A DNA stretch of 64,000 bases from Bacteroidales bacterium UBA3743 (GTDB taxonomy: Bacteria > Bacteroidota > Bacteroidia > Bacteroidales > Paludibacteraceae), in assembly GCA_002371265.1 (NCBI GenBank), contig DFGT01000033.1, positions 1 to 64,000 on the forward strand. Direction: 5' to 3'. How positions within the stretch are numbered: position 1 is the first letter of the stretch; every line of letters begins with the position of its first letter. The notes under the pieces are model-generated. The model made no database searches. It saw only the letters and a list, made by a program, of their open reading frames with translations, and was not told the origin of the DNA. The translations under genes and the position numbers were made by a program. Of the stretch, positions 36,180-43,378 are shown one piece after another.

Positions 36180-36347
36180 ATGGCAAGACCAATAAGAAAC
36201 ACACCTATCATTACAGGTAAAGATGCAACAGCTTTTATTCAGGCTGCATCTACTATCCCATCAGAGACAATTCGTAGGACAGAGCGTATTCGCTTAGAAA
36301 ATAGTGTAATCAGATTCAAAACAATGTTGGCTAAATTGCCGAAATAA
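36180..36347 (+). CDS. Short basic protein (55 residues), possible antitoxin-like
   Basis: ATG 36180 opens a 55-residue frame: MARPIRNTPIITGKDATAFI at the N-terminus, then a basic, charged helix (RRTERIRLENSVIRFKTMLA). Short proteins starting MARPI..TP.. are a recurrent type in Bacteroidales and often sit before a toxin-like gene; here no partner follows. A hairpin (36373-36402) directly after it, acting as a terminator, supports a real transcription unit. The role is unknown. Confidence 0.6.
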   Translation: MARPIRNTPIITGKDATAFIQAASTIPSETIRRTERIRLENSVIRFKTMLAKLPK

Positions 36348-36764
36348 TCAATGGAACAGAATTAATACAAAAAGATGGCGTGTCGTTTTCGACACACCAT
36401 CTGGTTAAACATTATGGCATTACTTCGTTTTTCCCCCACCGTTAAAAAATGCGGTGAAAATGTGGTTTTCTAATTCTCATATCTTGTGCCATATATGAGT
36501 TTTATGTGATTAAATATGTAGTGCTTTACTCAAACTTAGTAAGATCTAAAAACTTATTTGTATATGTGCTCGCCTACGGCTCGCACTAGAGAGGAAGGGT
36601 AAGGGCGTTCCGCCCTTTGGAATCCTCATTTATGATACACCAACTATCTTTTTTTCTCCTACTATAATAATTTATATTTTGTCGAATTGACATTAATTTA
36701 TACTAGAGAGGAAGGGTAAGAACGTTCCGCCCTTAATAATCCTCAAAATAATCTAAATAGCGTC
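36348..36764. other. Intergenic region with two foldback half-copies
   Basis: Contains the hairpin at 36373-36402 and two half-copies of the foldback repeat (36568-36627 and 36702-36745, both with GAGAGGAAGGGTAAG and CGTTCCGCCCTT). Between them is the tail also seen after the full element at 24043 (TTTCTCCTACTATAATAATT). No gene seen. Confidence 0.55.
36373..36402 (+). terminator. Hairpin terminator after the 55-residue gene
   Basis: AGATGGCGTGTCG pairs with CGACACACCATCT with one mismatch. It lies 26 bases after the stop of the small gene. No long T-run follows, so it may act as an RNA stabiliser rather than a strong terminator. Confidence 0.5.
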
Positions 36765-37238
36765 TTAATTCAGAAGCTTCTCAAATTTGATGTTGACTCT
36801 TGTGTAGTGGGGAATGAAATCTTTCACTTCGCTGAAACCATACTTATTGTATAGACCCATTGCGGCTTTCAACTTTGTATTGGTTTCTAGTATTAATTTG
36901 CTGATGTTGTTCGTTTTCGCATAGCTGAATATTGCATCAAATAGTTGGTTGGCGACACCTTTGCCCTGCGCTGACGGATCCACTGCAAGTTTGGAGATTT
37001 CATATTCCGTCTCTCCATGCTTCAGAAGAGCCACACAGCCAAGTACAATCCCGTCTTCAGTGGCAAAAAACAAATGACCTCCTTTGTCGAGGATCTCTTT
37101 TTTGGGGTTGGATAGAAGTTCTACTTCTGATGGCCCGATTGTATTTTCGTCGAAGAAGCGGACAATCCAACCACGGTTGAGTGCTTCAAAATATTTCGTA
37201 TACTGGGGTTTCCATGTTTCAATCTGTGCCATAATCAT
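36765..37238 (-). CDS. GNAT-family N-acetyltransferase
   Basis: A 157-residue acetyltransferase of the GNAT fold. Visible: the strand and motif A region ISKLAVDPSAQGKGVANQLF (acetyl-CoA pyrophosphate loop Q-x-x-G-x-A), LILETNTKLKAAMGLYNKYG (motif B) and CVALLKHGETEYE. The substrate is unknown. The start could be ATG 37238 (MIMAQIE) or ATG 37232 (MAQIE). It lies downstream of metY on the same strand, separated by a palindromic repeat. Confidence 0.88.
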   Translation of the reverse strand: MIMAQIETWKPQYTKYFEALNRGWIVRFFDENTIGPSEVELLSNPKKEILDKGGHLFFATEDGIVLGCVALLKHGETEYEISKLAVDPSAQGKGVANQLFDAIFSYAKTNNISKLILETNTKLKAAMGLYNKYGFSEVKDFIPHYTRVNIKFEKLLN

Positions 37239-37264
37239 TCATGTTTTTATGGCGGGGAACCAGT

Positions 37265-37288
37265 AGAGACGCAAGTATGCGCGTCTCT
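37265..37288. repeat. Palindromic GAGACGC repeat after metY
   Basis: Stem AGAGACGC (37265-37272) with GCGTCTCT (37281-37288). A member of the GAGACGC family also found in the tandem array at 26340-26964 and after nhaC, ilvE and the GPH transporter gene. Confidence 0.7.
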
Positions 37289-37311
37289 AAGGCTCATTCC
37301 GTCATTGGTTA

Positions 37312-38601
37312 TTAAATATTGTCGAACGCCTGCTTCAAATCGTCAAGAATATCGTCGATGTGCTCAGTTCCGATACTCAATCTGATTGTAGACGGTGTGA
37401 TGTGCTGCTGCTGCAACTCCTCTGGCGACAACTGAGAGTGAGTTGTTGTGTATGGGTGGATCACAAGGCTCTTCACGTCAGCAACGTTTGCAAGAAGAGA
37501 GAAGATCTTTAGAGAGTCGATAAACTTCCATGCCTCATTCTGTCCGCCCTTGATTTCGAATGTGAAGATAGATGCTCCTCCGTTAGGGAAATACTTCTTG
37601 TAAAGAGCATTGTCTCTGTGGCTTGAAAGAGCTGGGTGGTTGACCTTAGAAACCTTAGGATGGTTGTTAAGGAAATCTACAACTTTCAACGTGTTCTCAA
37701 CGTGGCGCTCTACTCTCAATGAAAGAGTCTCAAGTCCCTGAAGAAGGATGAATGCGTTGAATGGAGAAAGAGTAGCACCTGTGTCACGAAGGATCACCGC
37801 ACGAATACGAGTCACGAATGCGGCTGCTCCGGCAACGTCTGCGAACACTGCTCCATGGTATGATGGATCTGGTTTAGCAAGAGTTGGGAACTTGTCTGCG
37901 TTTGCCTTCCAGTTGAAAGAACCACCGTCTACGATAACTCCACCAAGAGATGTTCCGTGACCACCGATGAACTTAGTTGCTGAGTGAACCACGATATCAG
38001 CTCCGTGCTCGATAGGGCGGATTAGGAATGGAGTTCCGAATGTATTGTCGACGATAAATGGAATGTTGTGCTTGTGAGCGATAGCAGCCACCTTGTCGAT
38101 GTCAAGCACATCACTGTTTGGATTTCCAAGAGTCTCAGCGTAGATAGCTTTTGTGTTTGGCTTGATTGCCTTCTCAATTGCATCAAAATTAGAGAAATCC
38201 ACGATTGTGTAGTCTACTCCCTGAGTTGAAAGAGTGTGTGTGATAAGGTTGTAAGAACCACCGTAAAGATTATCAGCTGCGATGATGTGATCTCCGTTAC
38301 GAGCGATATTCTGCAATGCGTAAGTGATTGCTGCTGCTCCTGATGCTACTGCAAGTCCGGCAACACCACCTTCAAGAGCTGCCACTCTTTCTTCAAAAAC
38401 ACTCTGAGTTGTATTAGTCAAACGACCGTAGATGTTTCCAGCGTCACGAAGTCCGAAACGGTCTGCTGCGTGCTGAGCATTGTTGAACACATATGAAGCA
38501 GTCTGGTAGATAGGTACTGCGCGTGAACCTGTTGCTGGATCTGGATTCTCCTGTCCTACATGAAGTTGTAGTGTCTCGAAATGAAGTTTTTTCTGTGCCA
38601 T
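37312..38601 (-). CDS. metY: O-acetylhomoserine sulfhydrylase (PLP-dependent)
   Basis: A 429-residue Cys/Met-metabolism PLP enzyme of the O-acetylhomoserine aminocarboxypropyltransferase type. It makes homocysteine from O-acetylhomoserine and sulfide, feeding MetE. Visible: N-terminal FETLQLHVGQENPDPATGSR, PIYQTASYVF, the AAITYALQNIARNGDHII region, the PLP-lysine segment HSATKFIGGHGTSLGG (Lys about 208), and C-terminal VIHPYTTTHSQLSPEE with PSTIRLSIGTEHIDDI. Its length and the GGHGTSLGG insertion favour MetY over cystathionine gamma-synthase. Confidence 0.93.
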   Translation of the reverse strand: MAQKKLHFETLQLHVGQENPDPATGSRAVPIYQTASYVFNNAQHAADRFGLRDAGNIYGRLTNTTQSVFEERVAALEGGVAGLAVASGAAAITYALQNIARNGDHIIAADNLYGGSYNLITHTLSTQGVDYTIVDFSNFDAIEKAIKPNTKAIYAETLGNPNSDVLDIDKVAAIAHKHNIPFIVDNTFGTPFLIRPIEHGADIVVHSATKFIGGHGTSLGGVIVDGGSFNWKANADKFPTLAKPDPSYHGAVFADVAGAAAFVTRIRAVILRDTGATLSPFNAFILLQGLETLSLRVERHVENTLKVVDFLNNHPKVSKVNHPALSSHRDNALYKKYFPNGGASIFTFEIKGGQNEAWKFIDSLKIFSLLANVADVKSLVIHPYTTTHSQLSPEELQQQHITPSTIRLSIGTEHIDDILDDLKQAFDNI

Positions 38602-38788
38602 AATATTCTAATTTTTTTCGTTAATACTAATGTTTTTGTTTCTTGTCTTTTGACATTGCAAAGGTATGGCGACTTGAAAGATTGACTATGAAGATTTGAA
38701 AAATTAGAATATGATTTTATAATTAGGTTGAATTATAGGGATAATGTTCTATAAAATGAATTTTTTTGTACTGTTTGAAGAATGGGCA

Positions 38789-38811
38789 GAGACGCCACAA
38801 TGTGACGTCTC
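38789..38811. repeat. Palindromic GAGACGC-type repeat after nhaC
   Basis: GAGACG (38789-38794) with CGTCTC (38806-38811), 9 bases after the nhaC stop at 38820. It probably marks or contributes to transcript ends. Confidence 0.55.
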
Positions 38812-38819
38812 CACAGATG

Positions 38820-40160
38820 TTATTTCCCCTTCACCACACTTACACCAAGCGTAATGACCGCCAATATATATGGGTAGACGAGATGGCTTATAATCTCGGT
38901 AGGAGCAATACTGGCTAGTCCGGATGCGATGAGCAGTTGGGCTCCATACGGAATGACTGATTGTGCTACGCAGCTCCACGTGTCGAGCAGACTTGCCACG
39001 CGGCGTGCTGGAATGTTGAATCGTTGGGAAATCTCTTTTGCCAGACTGCTTACTGTGAGGATGGCAATAGTGTTGTTGGCTGTGCAGATATCGGCGGCTA
39101 CCACGAGAGCTCCGATGCTAAGTTCCGCTCCACGACGTTTGGTGACTCTGCTTTTGATGGCGTTCATGAGAATGTCGATACCCCCGTTGATACGGATCAA
39201 CTCCATCAATCCGCCAGCAAGCAATGTCACAATAATCAGTTCACTCATGCCCTTCACTCCGCCGTCGATAGATTGCATGATTGTGGTGAATGCGGCACCG
39301 TCAAGGCAAAGGGAAAGGATAGTGCAAAGAATGATTCCTATCGCAAGCACAATGATGACATTGATTCCGCAAATGGCGGTCACCAGCACCACTATATATG
39401 GCAGCACACGTATGAAATCCGGAGCTTCAACGGAGTGGCTCACGTTTGACCCGAATCCCATCACCACGTAGACAACCATGGCGATCAACGCTGCTGGAAG
39501 GGCAATCCTGATGTTTGCCTTGAATTTTTCATGCATGGCTATTCCTTGTGTACGAGTGGCGACGATGGTGGTGTCGCTGATGAAGGAAAGATTATCTCCG
39601 AAGAAGGCACCTCCAACGATGCAGGCGGTGTAGAGAGCCACACTGTTGCCTGTCTGGTCAGCAAGTCCGGCTGCCAATGGCACCAGAGCCGCAATTGATC
39701 CCACTGATGTGCCGATACTCATCGACACAAGGCAAGTGGCGAGGAACAAACCAGGCAGCAATAGTGCGGTGGGGAGAAAATACAGACACATATTGACAGT
39801 AGCGTCGACTGCACCTATACTTTTTGCAAGGGAAGCGAAACCACCGGCAAGAATGAAAATCAACACCATATACATGATGTTCTCGTTGCCGGCCCCACGT
39901 CCGAATGCCATCACACGATTGTTGAAAGTGTCGTTGCGGAAAATAAATAGCGCATAAAGGCATGTCACCACGAAAGCCACAATGATGGGAATCGCATAGA
40001 AATCGTGCAACGCTATGCTGCCGCCGACGTAGCATATAAAAAAGAGAATAAGGGGAGAAAGTGCAAAGGCAGCCCCCTGGCCCCCTGAAGGGGGAGTTGT
40101 AGCCCCCCTGCCCCCTAAAGGGGGAGTTTGAGATCTATTATTATTTGTTGTTTCTTCCAT
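38820..40160 (-). CDS. nhaC: NhaC-family Na+/H+ antiporter with repeat-derived N-terminus
   Basis: A 446-residue integral membrane antiporter with about 11 hydrophobic helices. Family features include FYAIPIIVAFVV, SMSIGTSVGSIAALVPLAAG, GGAFFGDNLSFISDTTIVAT (the conserved acidic transport segment) and ADICTANNTIAI. Residues about 12-31 are odd: TPPLGGRGAT and TPPSGGQGAA are two tandem 10-residue repeats encoded by two 30-bp GC-rich DNA repeats (40071-40130) that belong to the element around the DUF559 gene. The conserved part starts after them (about residue 33, ALSPLILFFICYVG). A -7 box at 40181-40188, inside the element, would give a 14-base leader, so the element may have supplied both promoter and start codon. 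Confidence 0.87.
   Translation of the reverse strand: MEETTNNNRSQTPPLGGRGATTPPSGGQGAAFALSPLILFFICYVGGSIALHDFYAIPIIVAFVVTCLYALFIFRNDTFNNRVMAFGRGAGNENIMYMVLIFILAGGFASLAKSIGAVDATVNMCLYFLPTALLLPGLFLATCLVSMSIGTSVGSIAALVPLAAGLADQTGNSVALYTACIVGGAFFGDNLSFISDTTIVATRTQGIAMHEKFKANIRIALPAALIAMVVYVVMGFGSNVSHSVEAPDFIRVLPYIVVLVTAICGINVIIVLAIGIILCTILSLCLDGAAFTTIMQSIDGGVKGMSELIIVTLLAGGLMELIRINGGIDILMNAIKSRVTKRRGAELSIGALVVAADICTANNTIAILTVSSLAKEISQRFNIPARRVASLLDTWSCVAQSVIPYGAQLLIASGLASIAPTEIISHLVYPYILAVITLGVSVVKGK
40071..40130 (+). repeat. Left pair of 30-bp GC-rich repeats inside nhaC
   Basis: Two adjacent direct 30-bp copies, 40071-40100 and 40101-40130, each of the form AGCCCCCTG-CCCCCTAAAGGGGGAGTT with a CCCCCTAAAGGGGG palindrome. 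They are the inverted counterpart of the pair at 40595-40653. Because 30 is a multiple of 3 they stay in the nhaC frame. Confidence 0.9.
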
Positions 40161-40180
40161 TTTGTAGGATATTATTTGTG

Positions 40181-40188
40181 CAAATTTA
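40181..40188 (-). promoter_or_regulatory. -7 box for nhaC inside the element
   Basis: TAAATTTG on the minus strand, within the left copy of the 14-bp repeat. The predicted start is about 14 bases before ATG 40160. Confidence 0.45.
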
Positions 40189-40195
40189 TAAAAAA

Positions 40196-40561
40196 TTATT
40201 TGAGGAGATTTGTCTTTATTGATTGGAGGACAAAATCTGTGTTTGCAACAACATCCTCATTTCTAAATCTTATGACTTTATAACCATGTCCTTCAAGGAA
40301 AGCGGTACGGACTGAATCATCATATTGTTGGTCTGGTGAATCATGATACCCACCGTCGACCTCAACAATAAGAGATTTACTTAAGCAAATGAAATCGACA
40401 ATATATTTGCCGATAATATGCTGACGACGGAATTTGTATCCGTCCATTTTTTTATCACGAAGCATCTCCCATAAATAAGATTCTGCTTCTGTTGGATTAT
40501 TGCGATTATGTCTTACTCGCAATTTCAATTCTTCGTAATATATAGGATCTGCACTATTCAT
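40196..40561 (-). CDS. DUF559 (Vsr-like PD-(D/E)XK endonuclease fold) protein
   Basis: A 121-residue protein of the DUF559 family, a small endonuclease-fold domain related to Vsr. Visible: ELKLRVRHNRNNPTEAESYL with LWEMLRDKKMDGYKFRRQ (typical N-terminus), HIIGKYIVDFICLSKSLIVE (first catalytic Asp in VDF) and VEVDGGYHDSPDQQYDD (E-x-D-G-x-x-H), then RTAFLEGHGYKVIRFRNEDV. The active-site acidic residues are all present. It is bounded by inverted pairs of 30-bp GC-rich repeats and by a 14-bp direct repeat. The substrate and biological role of the family are not established; a nicking or recombination role in spreading the flanking repeats is an attractive but untested idea. A -7 box (40566-40573) ends five bases before the start codon, so a leaderless mRNA or a slightly later start is possible. 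Confidence 0.9.
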   Translation of the reverse strand: MNSADPIYYEELKLRVRHNRNNPTEAESYLWEMLRDKKMDGYKFRRQHIIGKYIVDFICLSKSLIVEVDGGYHDSPDQQYDDSVRTAFLEGHGYKVIRFRNEDVVANTDFVLQSIKTNLLK

Positions 40562-40594
40562 ATCGCAAATTTATAAAATATATTTTAGGTTACA

Positions 40595-40653
40595 ATTTCC
40601 CCCTTTAGGGGGTTAGGGGGCCGCATTTCCCCCTTTAGGGGGTAGGGGGCTTT
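40595..40653 (-). repeat. Right pair of 30-bp GC-rich repeats
   Basis: Copies at 40595-40624 and 40625-40653, inverted relative to the left pair at 40071-40130. The last copy is read by the methyltransferase gene as SPLPPKGGNA, and the stop codon lies inside the other copy. Confidence 0.9.
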
Positions 40654-41245
40654 GGCTTATTATCGCAAACGCACATGGCATCCTTCCGTCGACGATGCGG
40701 TATTCCTTCACGTCGACGTGATGATCGACGAAAAACTCCTTGTACGACTCTAAACTGAATTGGCGTTTGAAATCCACGCCAAACATAGAAAGCAGTTTGG
40801 CTGCCACCATTGAATTCTTGCTCTCCTTATTAATATAAGTAGGAATGATCAGTTTTCCACCTGGCTTGCACACTCTTTTCATTTCAGCGAGAGCCTTTTC
40901 TGGTTCATCCAGCAGGTGAATCACGTTAGCGGCCACGACAACGTCGAATTTGTTGTCCTCGAACGGAATATCCAGGATACTGGCTTTTTGAACCGTGACA
41001 TTGGGATAGCCGGCGATTTTTTTCTGAGTCTGTTTCAGCATCCCGTCTGAATAATCAGTAGCGACAATCTCTTTACAAATTTGAGCCATAGGCAGAGTCA
41101 GCAGGCCTGTGCCGCAGGCGCATTCAAGCACCACGTCATCTTTACCGACGTGATTTTTAATTTCCTCCGCAATGCCCTTGAAGCACTTGCCGTTGTAGAC
41201 CGTTTCAAAAAAGTCGTAAAGAGGCGAAAGAACATCCCAAATCAT
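40613..41245 (-). CDS. Class I SAM-dependent methyltransferase with repeat-derived C-terminus
   Basis: A 210-residue methyltransferase of the UbiE/Methyltransf_11 type. SAM-binding motif I is VVLECACGTGLLTLPMAQ (about 40-57), the acidic residue after strand 2 is in IVATDYSDGML, and motif post-I is VVVAANVIHLLDEPEKALAE. The substrate is unknown. ATG 41245 (MIWDVLSPLYDFFE) is chosen because the family homology starts there. The C-terminal residues SQSPLPPKGGNAAP are encoded by the 30-bp repeats next to the DUF559 gene, and the stop codon is supplied by the repeat, so the native C-terminus has been replaced or extended. Confidence 0.87.
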   Translation of the reverse strand: MIWDVLSPLYDFFETVYNGKCFKGIAEEIKNHVGKDDVVLECACGTGLLTLPMAQICKEIVATDYSDGMLKQTQKKIAGYPNVTVQKASILDIPFEDNKFDVVVAANVIHLLDEPEKALAEMKRVCKPGGKLIIPTYINKESKNSMVAAKLLSMFGVDFKRQFSLESYKEFFVDHHVDVKEYRIVDGRMPCAFAIISQSPLPPKGGNAAP

Positions 41246-41303
41246 ATTACACTTATTTTTATTACACTTTAGAATTTGATTATGGTGCAAAGGTATGGAA
41301 TAG

Positions 41304-41330
41304 GAAATGCAACTTGGTTGCGAGAGGAGG
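41304..41330 (+). repeat. 27-bp direct repeat, copy 1 (before the DUF234 ATPase gene)
   Basis: GAAATGCAACTTGGTTGCGA-GAGGAGG is identical to 42946-42972 on the far side of the ATPase gene. It contains a small hairpin GCAAC-TTG-GTTGC. Confidence 0.9.
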
Positions 41331-41359
41331 GAGGACGGAGGAGGTATTTTGAAATACAG

Positions 41360-41449
41360 TCTCCGTAAGTGGTTAAAAAAAACAGGTTACGGAGGAGCTG
41401 TTCTAGAATAGATTCTCCGTAAGTGGTTAAAAAAATAGGTTACGGAGGA
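41360..41449 (+). repeat. Duplicated hairpin repeat upstream of the ATPase gene
   Basis: Two copies (41360-41396 and 41414-41449) of CTCCGTAAGTGGTTAAAAAA followed by AGGTTACGGAG. CTCCGTAA and TTACGGAG are inverted in each copy. They lie 20-110 bases upstream of the -7 box and could be operators or transcript-end hairpins. Confidence 0.75.
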
Positions 41450-41469
41450 GGTATTTGAATGAAAATTCT

Positions 41470-41477
41470 TATCTTTG
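41470..41477 (+). promoter_or_regulatory. -7 box of the DUF234 ATPase gene
   Basis: TATCTTTG matches TAnnTTTG. It lies downstream of the first in-frame ATG (41459), which supports ATG 41504 as the true start. Confidence 0.6.
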
Positions 41478-41503
41478 CAAAGTCAAGAAACATATATTTG
41501 CTT

Positions 41504-42943
41504 ATGGAACAGAACATTATAGGAAGACATAAGGAGAAACAACTATTCAAAGATATTTACGAATCTGTTGTGCCAGAGTTCGTTGCAGTGTATGGCAGAC
41601 GACGTATCGGCAAAACATTTCTTATAAAAGAATATTTTGAGAGCAATTTTGCTTTCTATATCACAGGCATGTTGGATGGGTCAAAACAAGAGCAACTTAG
41701 AAATTTCAATAAGGCTCTAAATGAATATTCTGATGCTTGCTATCCATTGGCAAATAATTGGTTGGATGCTTTCGACCAGTTGAAACATCTTTTGGAGTCT
41801 TCAAAACAACAGAAGCTTATAGTTTTTATTGACGAATTGCCATGGTTGGACACGCCAAAGAGCAATTTCCTAAGATCACTGGATTATTTTTGGAATTCTT
41901 GGGGATCTACATGTAATCGTTTGAAACTGATAGTCTGTGGTTCAGCAACAACTTGGATGCTTAACAAACTGATTGGAGACAAAGGAGGTCTTCACAACAG
42001 GATCAACCATCAGATATGTCTCCAACCATTCACTTTAGGAGAGACAGAGACTTTCTTAAAGTCCAAAAATATAATATGGAATCGTCATCAAATCTTGGAG
42101 TGTTACATGGTGTTTGGCGGCGTGCCTTTCTATCTTAGCCTTCTTGACGGCAGACTACCATTCGCAACTAATGTTGACAATCTTTTTTTCTCTGCAAGTG
42201 GTCAGTTGAGAAACGAATTTACATTCTTATTTCGATCGTTATTTATTGATTCGCAGAAATATAGAAAAGTTGTGGAATTGCTTGCAAAAAAAGGACAAGG
42301 AATGACACGTCAGGATATTAAGAATGCATTAAAAATGTCGGACGGAGGGGAATTGACCACTATACTGGAAAATCTTCGTATGTGTAGCTTCATAAAGAAA
42401 TATTCGTCATTTGGGAAAAAAGAGCGTGATTTCATATACCAGCTCACTGATCTTTTTTCTCTTTTCTATTTGAAATTTGTTGATGGAAACGTGAGCCAGG
42501 ATGAGCATTGCTGGCAGAATTATTACGACAGCCACTCTTATACTGCCTGGACAGGATACGCTTTCGAACAGGTATGCTTGCTCCATATCAATCAAATAAA
42601 GCAAAAGTTAGGAATAGGAGGAGTGTCCACAAATGTCAATTCATGGCAAGTTCAAGCAAAGACTTTAGATGACGGAACAAAACAAGAAGGAGCACAAATT
42701 GATTTGGTTATTGATCGCGCCGATTCTATAATTGATCTTTGTGAAATGAAGTATTCCAACGCACAATTCTCCGTAACAGAGGTGTATGCCAATCATATTA
42801 TAAATCGACGCGAGATTTTTCGTAATACAACCAAGACCAACAAAGCTCTTCATACAATTTTTGTAACCACCTATGGACTCAAACGTAATGCATATTCATC
42901 GGTGGCTCAGAACGAAGTGACAGCGGAGGATTTGTTTGGTTGA
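41504..42943 (+). CDS. Archaeal-type AAA ATPase with DUF234 C-terminal domain
   Basis: A 479-residue protein of the PF01637 ATPase plus DUF234 type. Walker A is VYGRRRIGKTFLIKEYF (about 25-41), Walker B is KLIVFIDELPWLD (about 105-117), followed by a sensor-like RLKLIVCGSATTWM. A winged-helix-like middle part follows, then a nuclease-like C-terminal domain (ending with IDLVIDRADSIIDLCEMKYS; the D..E-x-K pattern recalls PD-(D/E)XK). These proteins are frequent, multi-copy and of uncertain function in Bacteroidetes and archaea; mobile or defence roles have been suggested but are unproven. The start 41504 (MEQNIIGRHKEKQLF) is chosen over 41459 because a promoter box lies between them. The gene and its upstream hairpins are enclosed by a perfect 27-bp direct repeat, a sign that it entered as a cassette. 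Confidence 0.88.
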   Translation: MEQNIIGRHKEKQLFKDIYESVVPEFVAVYGRRRIGKTFLIKEYFESNFAFYITGMLDGSKQEQLRNFNKALNEYSDACYPLANNWLDAFDQLKHLLESSKQQKLIVFIDELPWLDTPKSNFLRSLDYFWNSWGSTCNRLKLIVCGSATTWMLNKLIGDKGGLHNRINHQICLQPFTLGETETFLKSKNIIWNRHQILECYMVFGGVPFYLSLLDGRLPFATNVDNLFFSASGQLRNEFTFLFRSLFIDSQKYRKVVELLAKKGQGMTRQDIKNALKMSDGGELTTILENLRMCSFIKKYSSFGKKERDFIYQLTDLFSLFYLKFVDGNVSQDEHCWQNYYDSHSYTAWTGYAFEQVCLLHINQIKQKLGIGGVSTNVNSWQVQAKTLDDGTKQEGAQIDLVIDRADSIIDLCEMKYSNAQFSVTEVYANHIINRREIFRNTTKTNKALHTIFVTTYGLKRNAYSSVAQNEVTAEDLFG

Positions 42944-42945
42944 GA

Positions 42946-42972
42946 GAAATGCAACTTGGTTGCGAGAGGAGG
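42946..42972 (+). repeat. 27-bp direct repeat, copy 2 (after the DUF234 ATPase gene)
   Basis: Identical to 41304-41330 and starting 3 bases after the ATPase stop codon. It bounds a 1.64-kb cassette. Confidence 0.9.
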
Positions 42973-43114
42973 AAAAGAATATCAATCTATCTCTCTCAAG
43001 TGTCTTTTAAAAACAAGAACTCCTAAAAAATGAGCCACTTTTGTCCCACATAACTACAAAATTAGAGCGAGTTTTGACGTTTGTGTCCGATTTATGATCA
43101 TTATTAGTAAAAGT

Positions 43115-43166
43115 TGTCGGTTATAGCCGACAGAAAATCGGCAAAAGGTGTCGGTTATAGCCGACA
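43115..43166. repeat. Two perfect palindromes TGTCGGTTATAGCCGACA
   Basis: The 18-bp sequence occurs at 43115-43132 and 43149-43166, each with a 6-bp stem and TTATAG loop. The spacer between them contains a further CGGCAAAAGG fragment. Possible operator or recombination sites. Confidence 0.85.
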
Positions 43167-43378
43167 AACTAAATGGAGCAGATGGCATATACTAAATCAT
43201 AAACTTGTTTGCAAGAGGAGGAATACAATGTTCGCTTACTGGTAGTTGGTAATGAGAGTAGTGTCTGAAAATGAAGCTAAATGCTTAAAAAAATTAATAA
43301 AAATCTCTTTTTTGAAAATAACATACTGAAAAAGTCGTTACTTTTGTATTAGGTAAAGAAATCATAAAATTAGTTATT

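Larger units (their letters stand above)
40071..40653. mobile_element. Compact DUF559 element with inverted 30-bp repeat pairs (putative)
   Basis: About 583 bases: left repeat pair (40071-40130), a short spacer carrying the nhaC start region, a 14-bp direct repeat GCAAATTTATAAAA (40180-40193), the DUF559 gene (40196-40561), the second copy of the 14-bp repeat (40565-40578), and the right repeat pair (40595-40653) in inverted orientation. The outer repeats invade both neighbouring genes. This arrangement suggests a mobile unit carrying only a small nuclease-fold gene. Mobility is inferred, not shown; no target-site duplication could be defined. Confidence 0.55.
42944..43378. other. Intergenic region with direct repeat and twin hairpins
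   Basis: Holds the second copy of the 27-bp repeat (42946-42972), two perfect 18-bp palindromes (43115-43132 and 43149-43166), a decayed third repeat copy (AACTTGTTTGCAAGAGGAGG near 43202), and the ilvE promoter box TACTTTTG at 43339-43346. No gene seen. Confidence 0.6.

Noticed and set aside
39658..40035. Open frame on the minus strand within nhaC
   Set aside because: An alternative frame of the nhaC gene with low-complexity Arg/His-rich sequence and no family resemblance.
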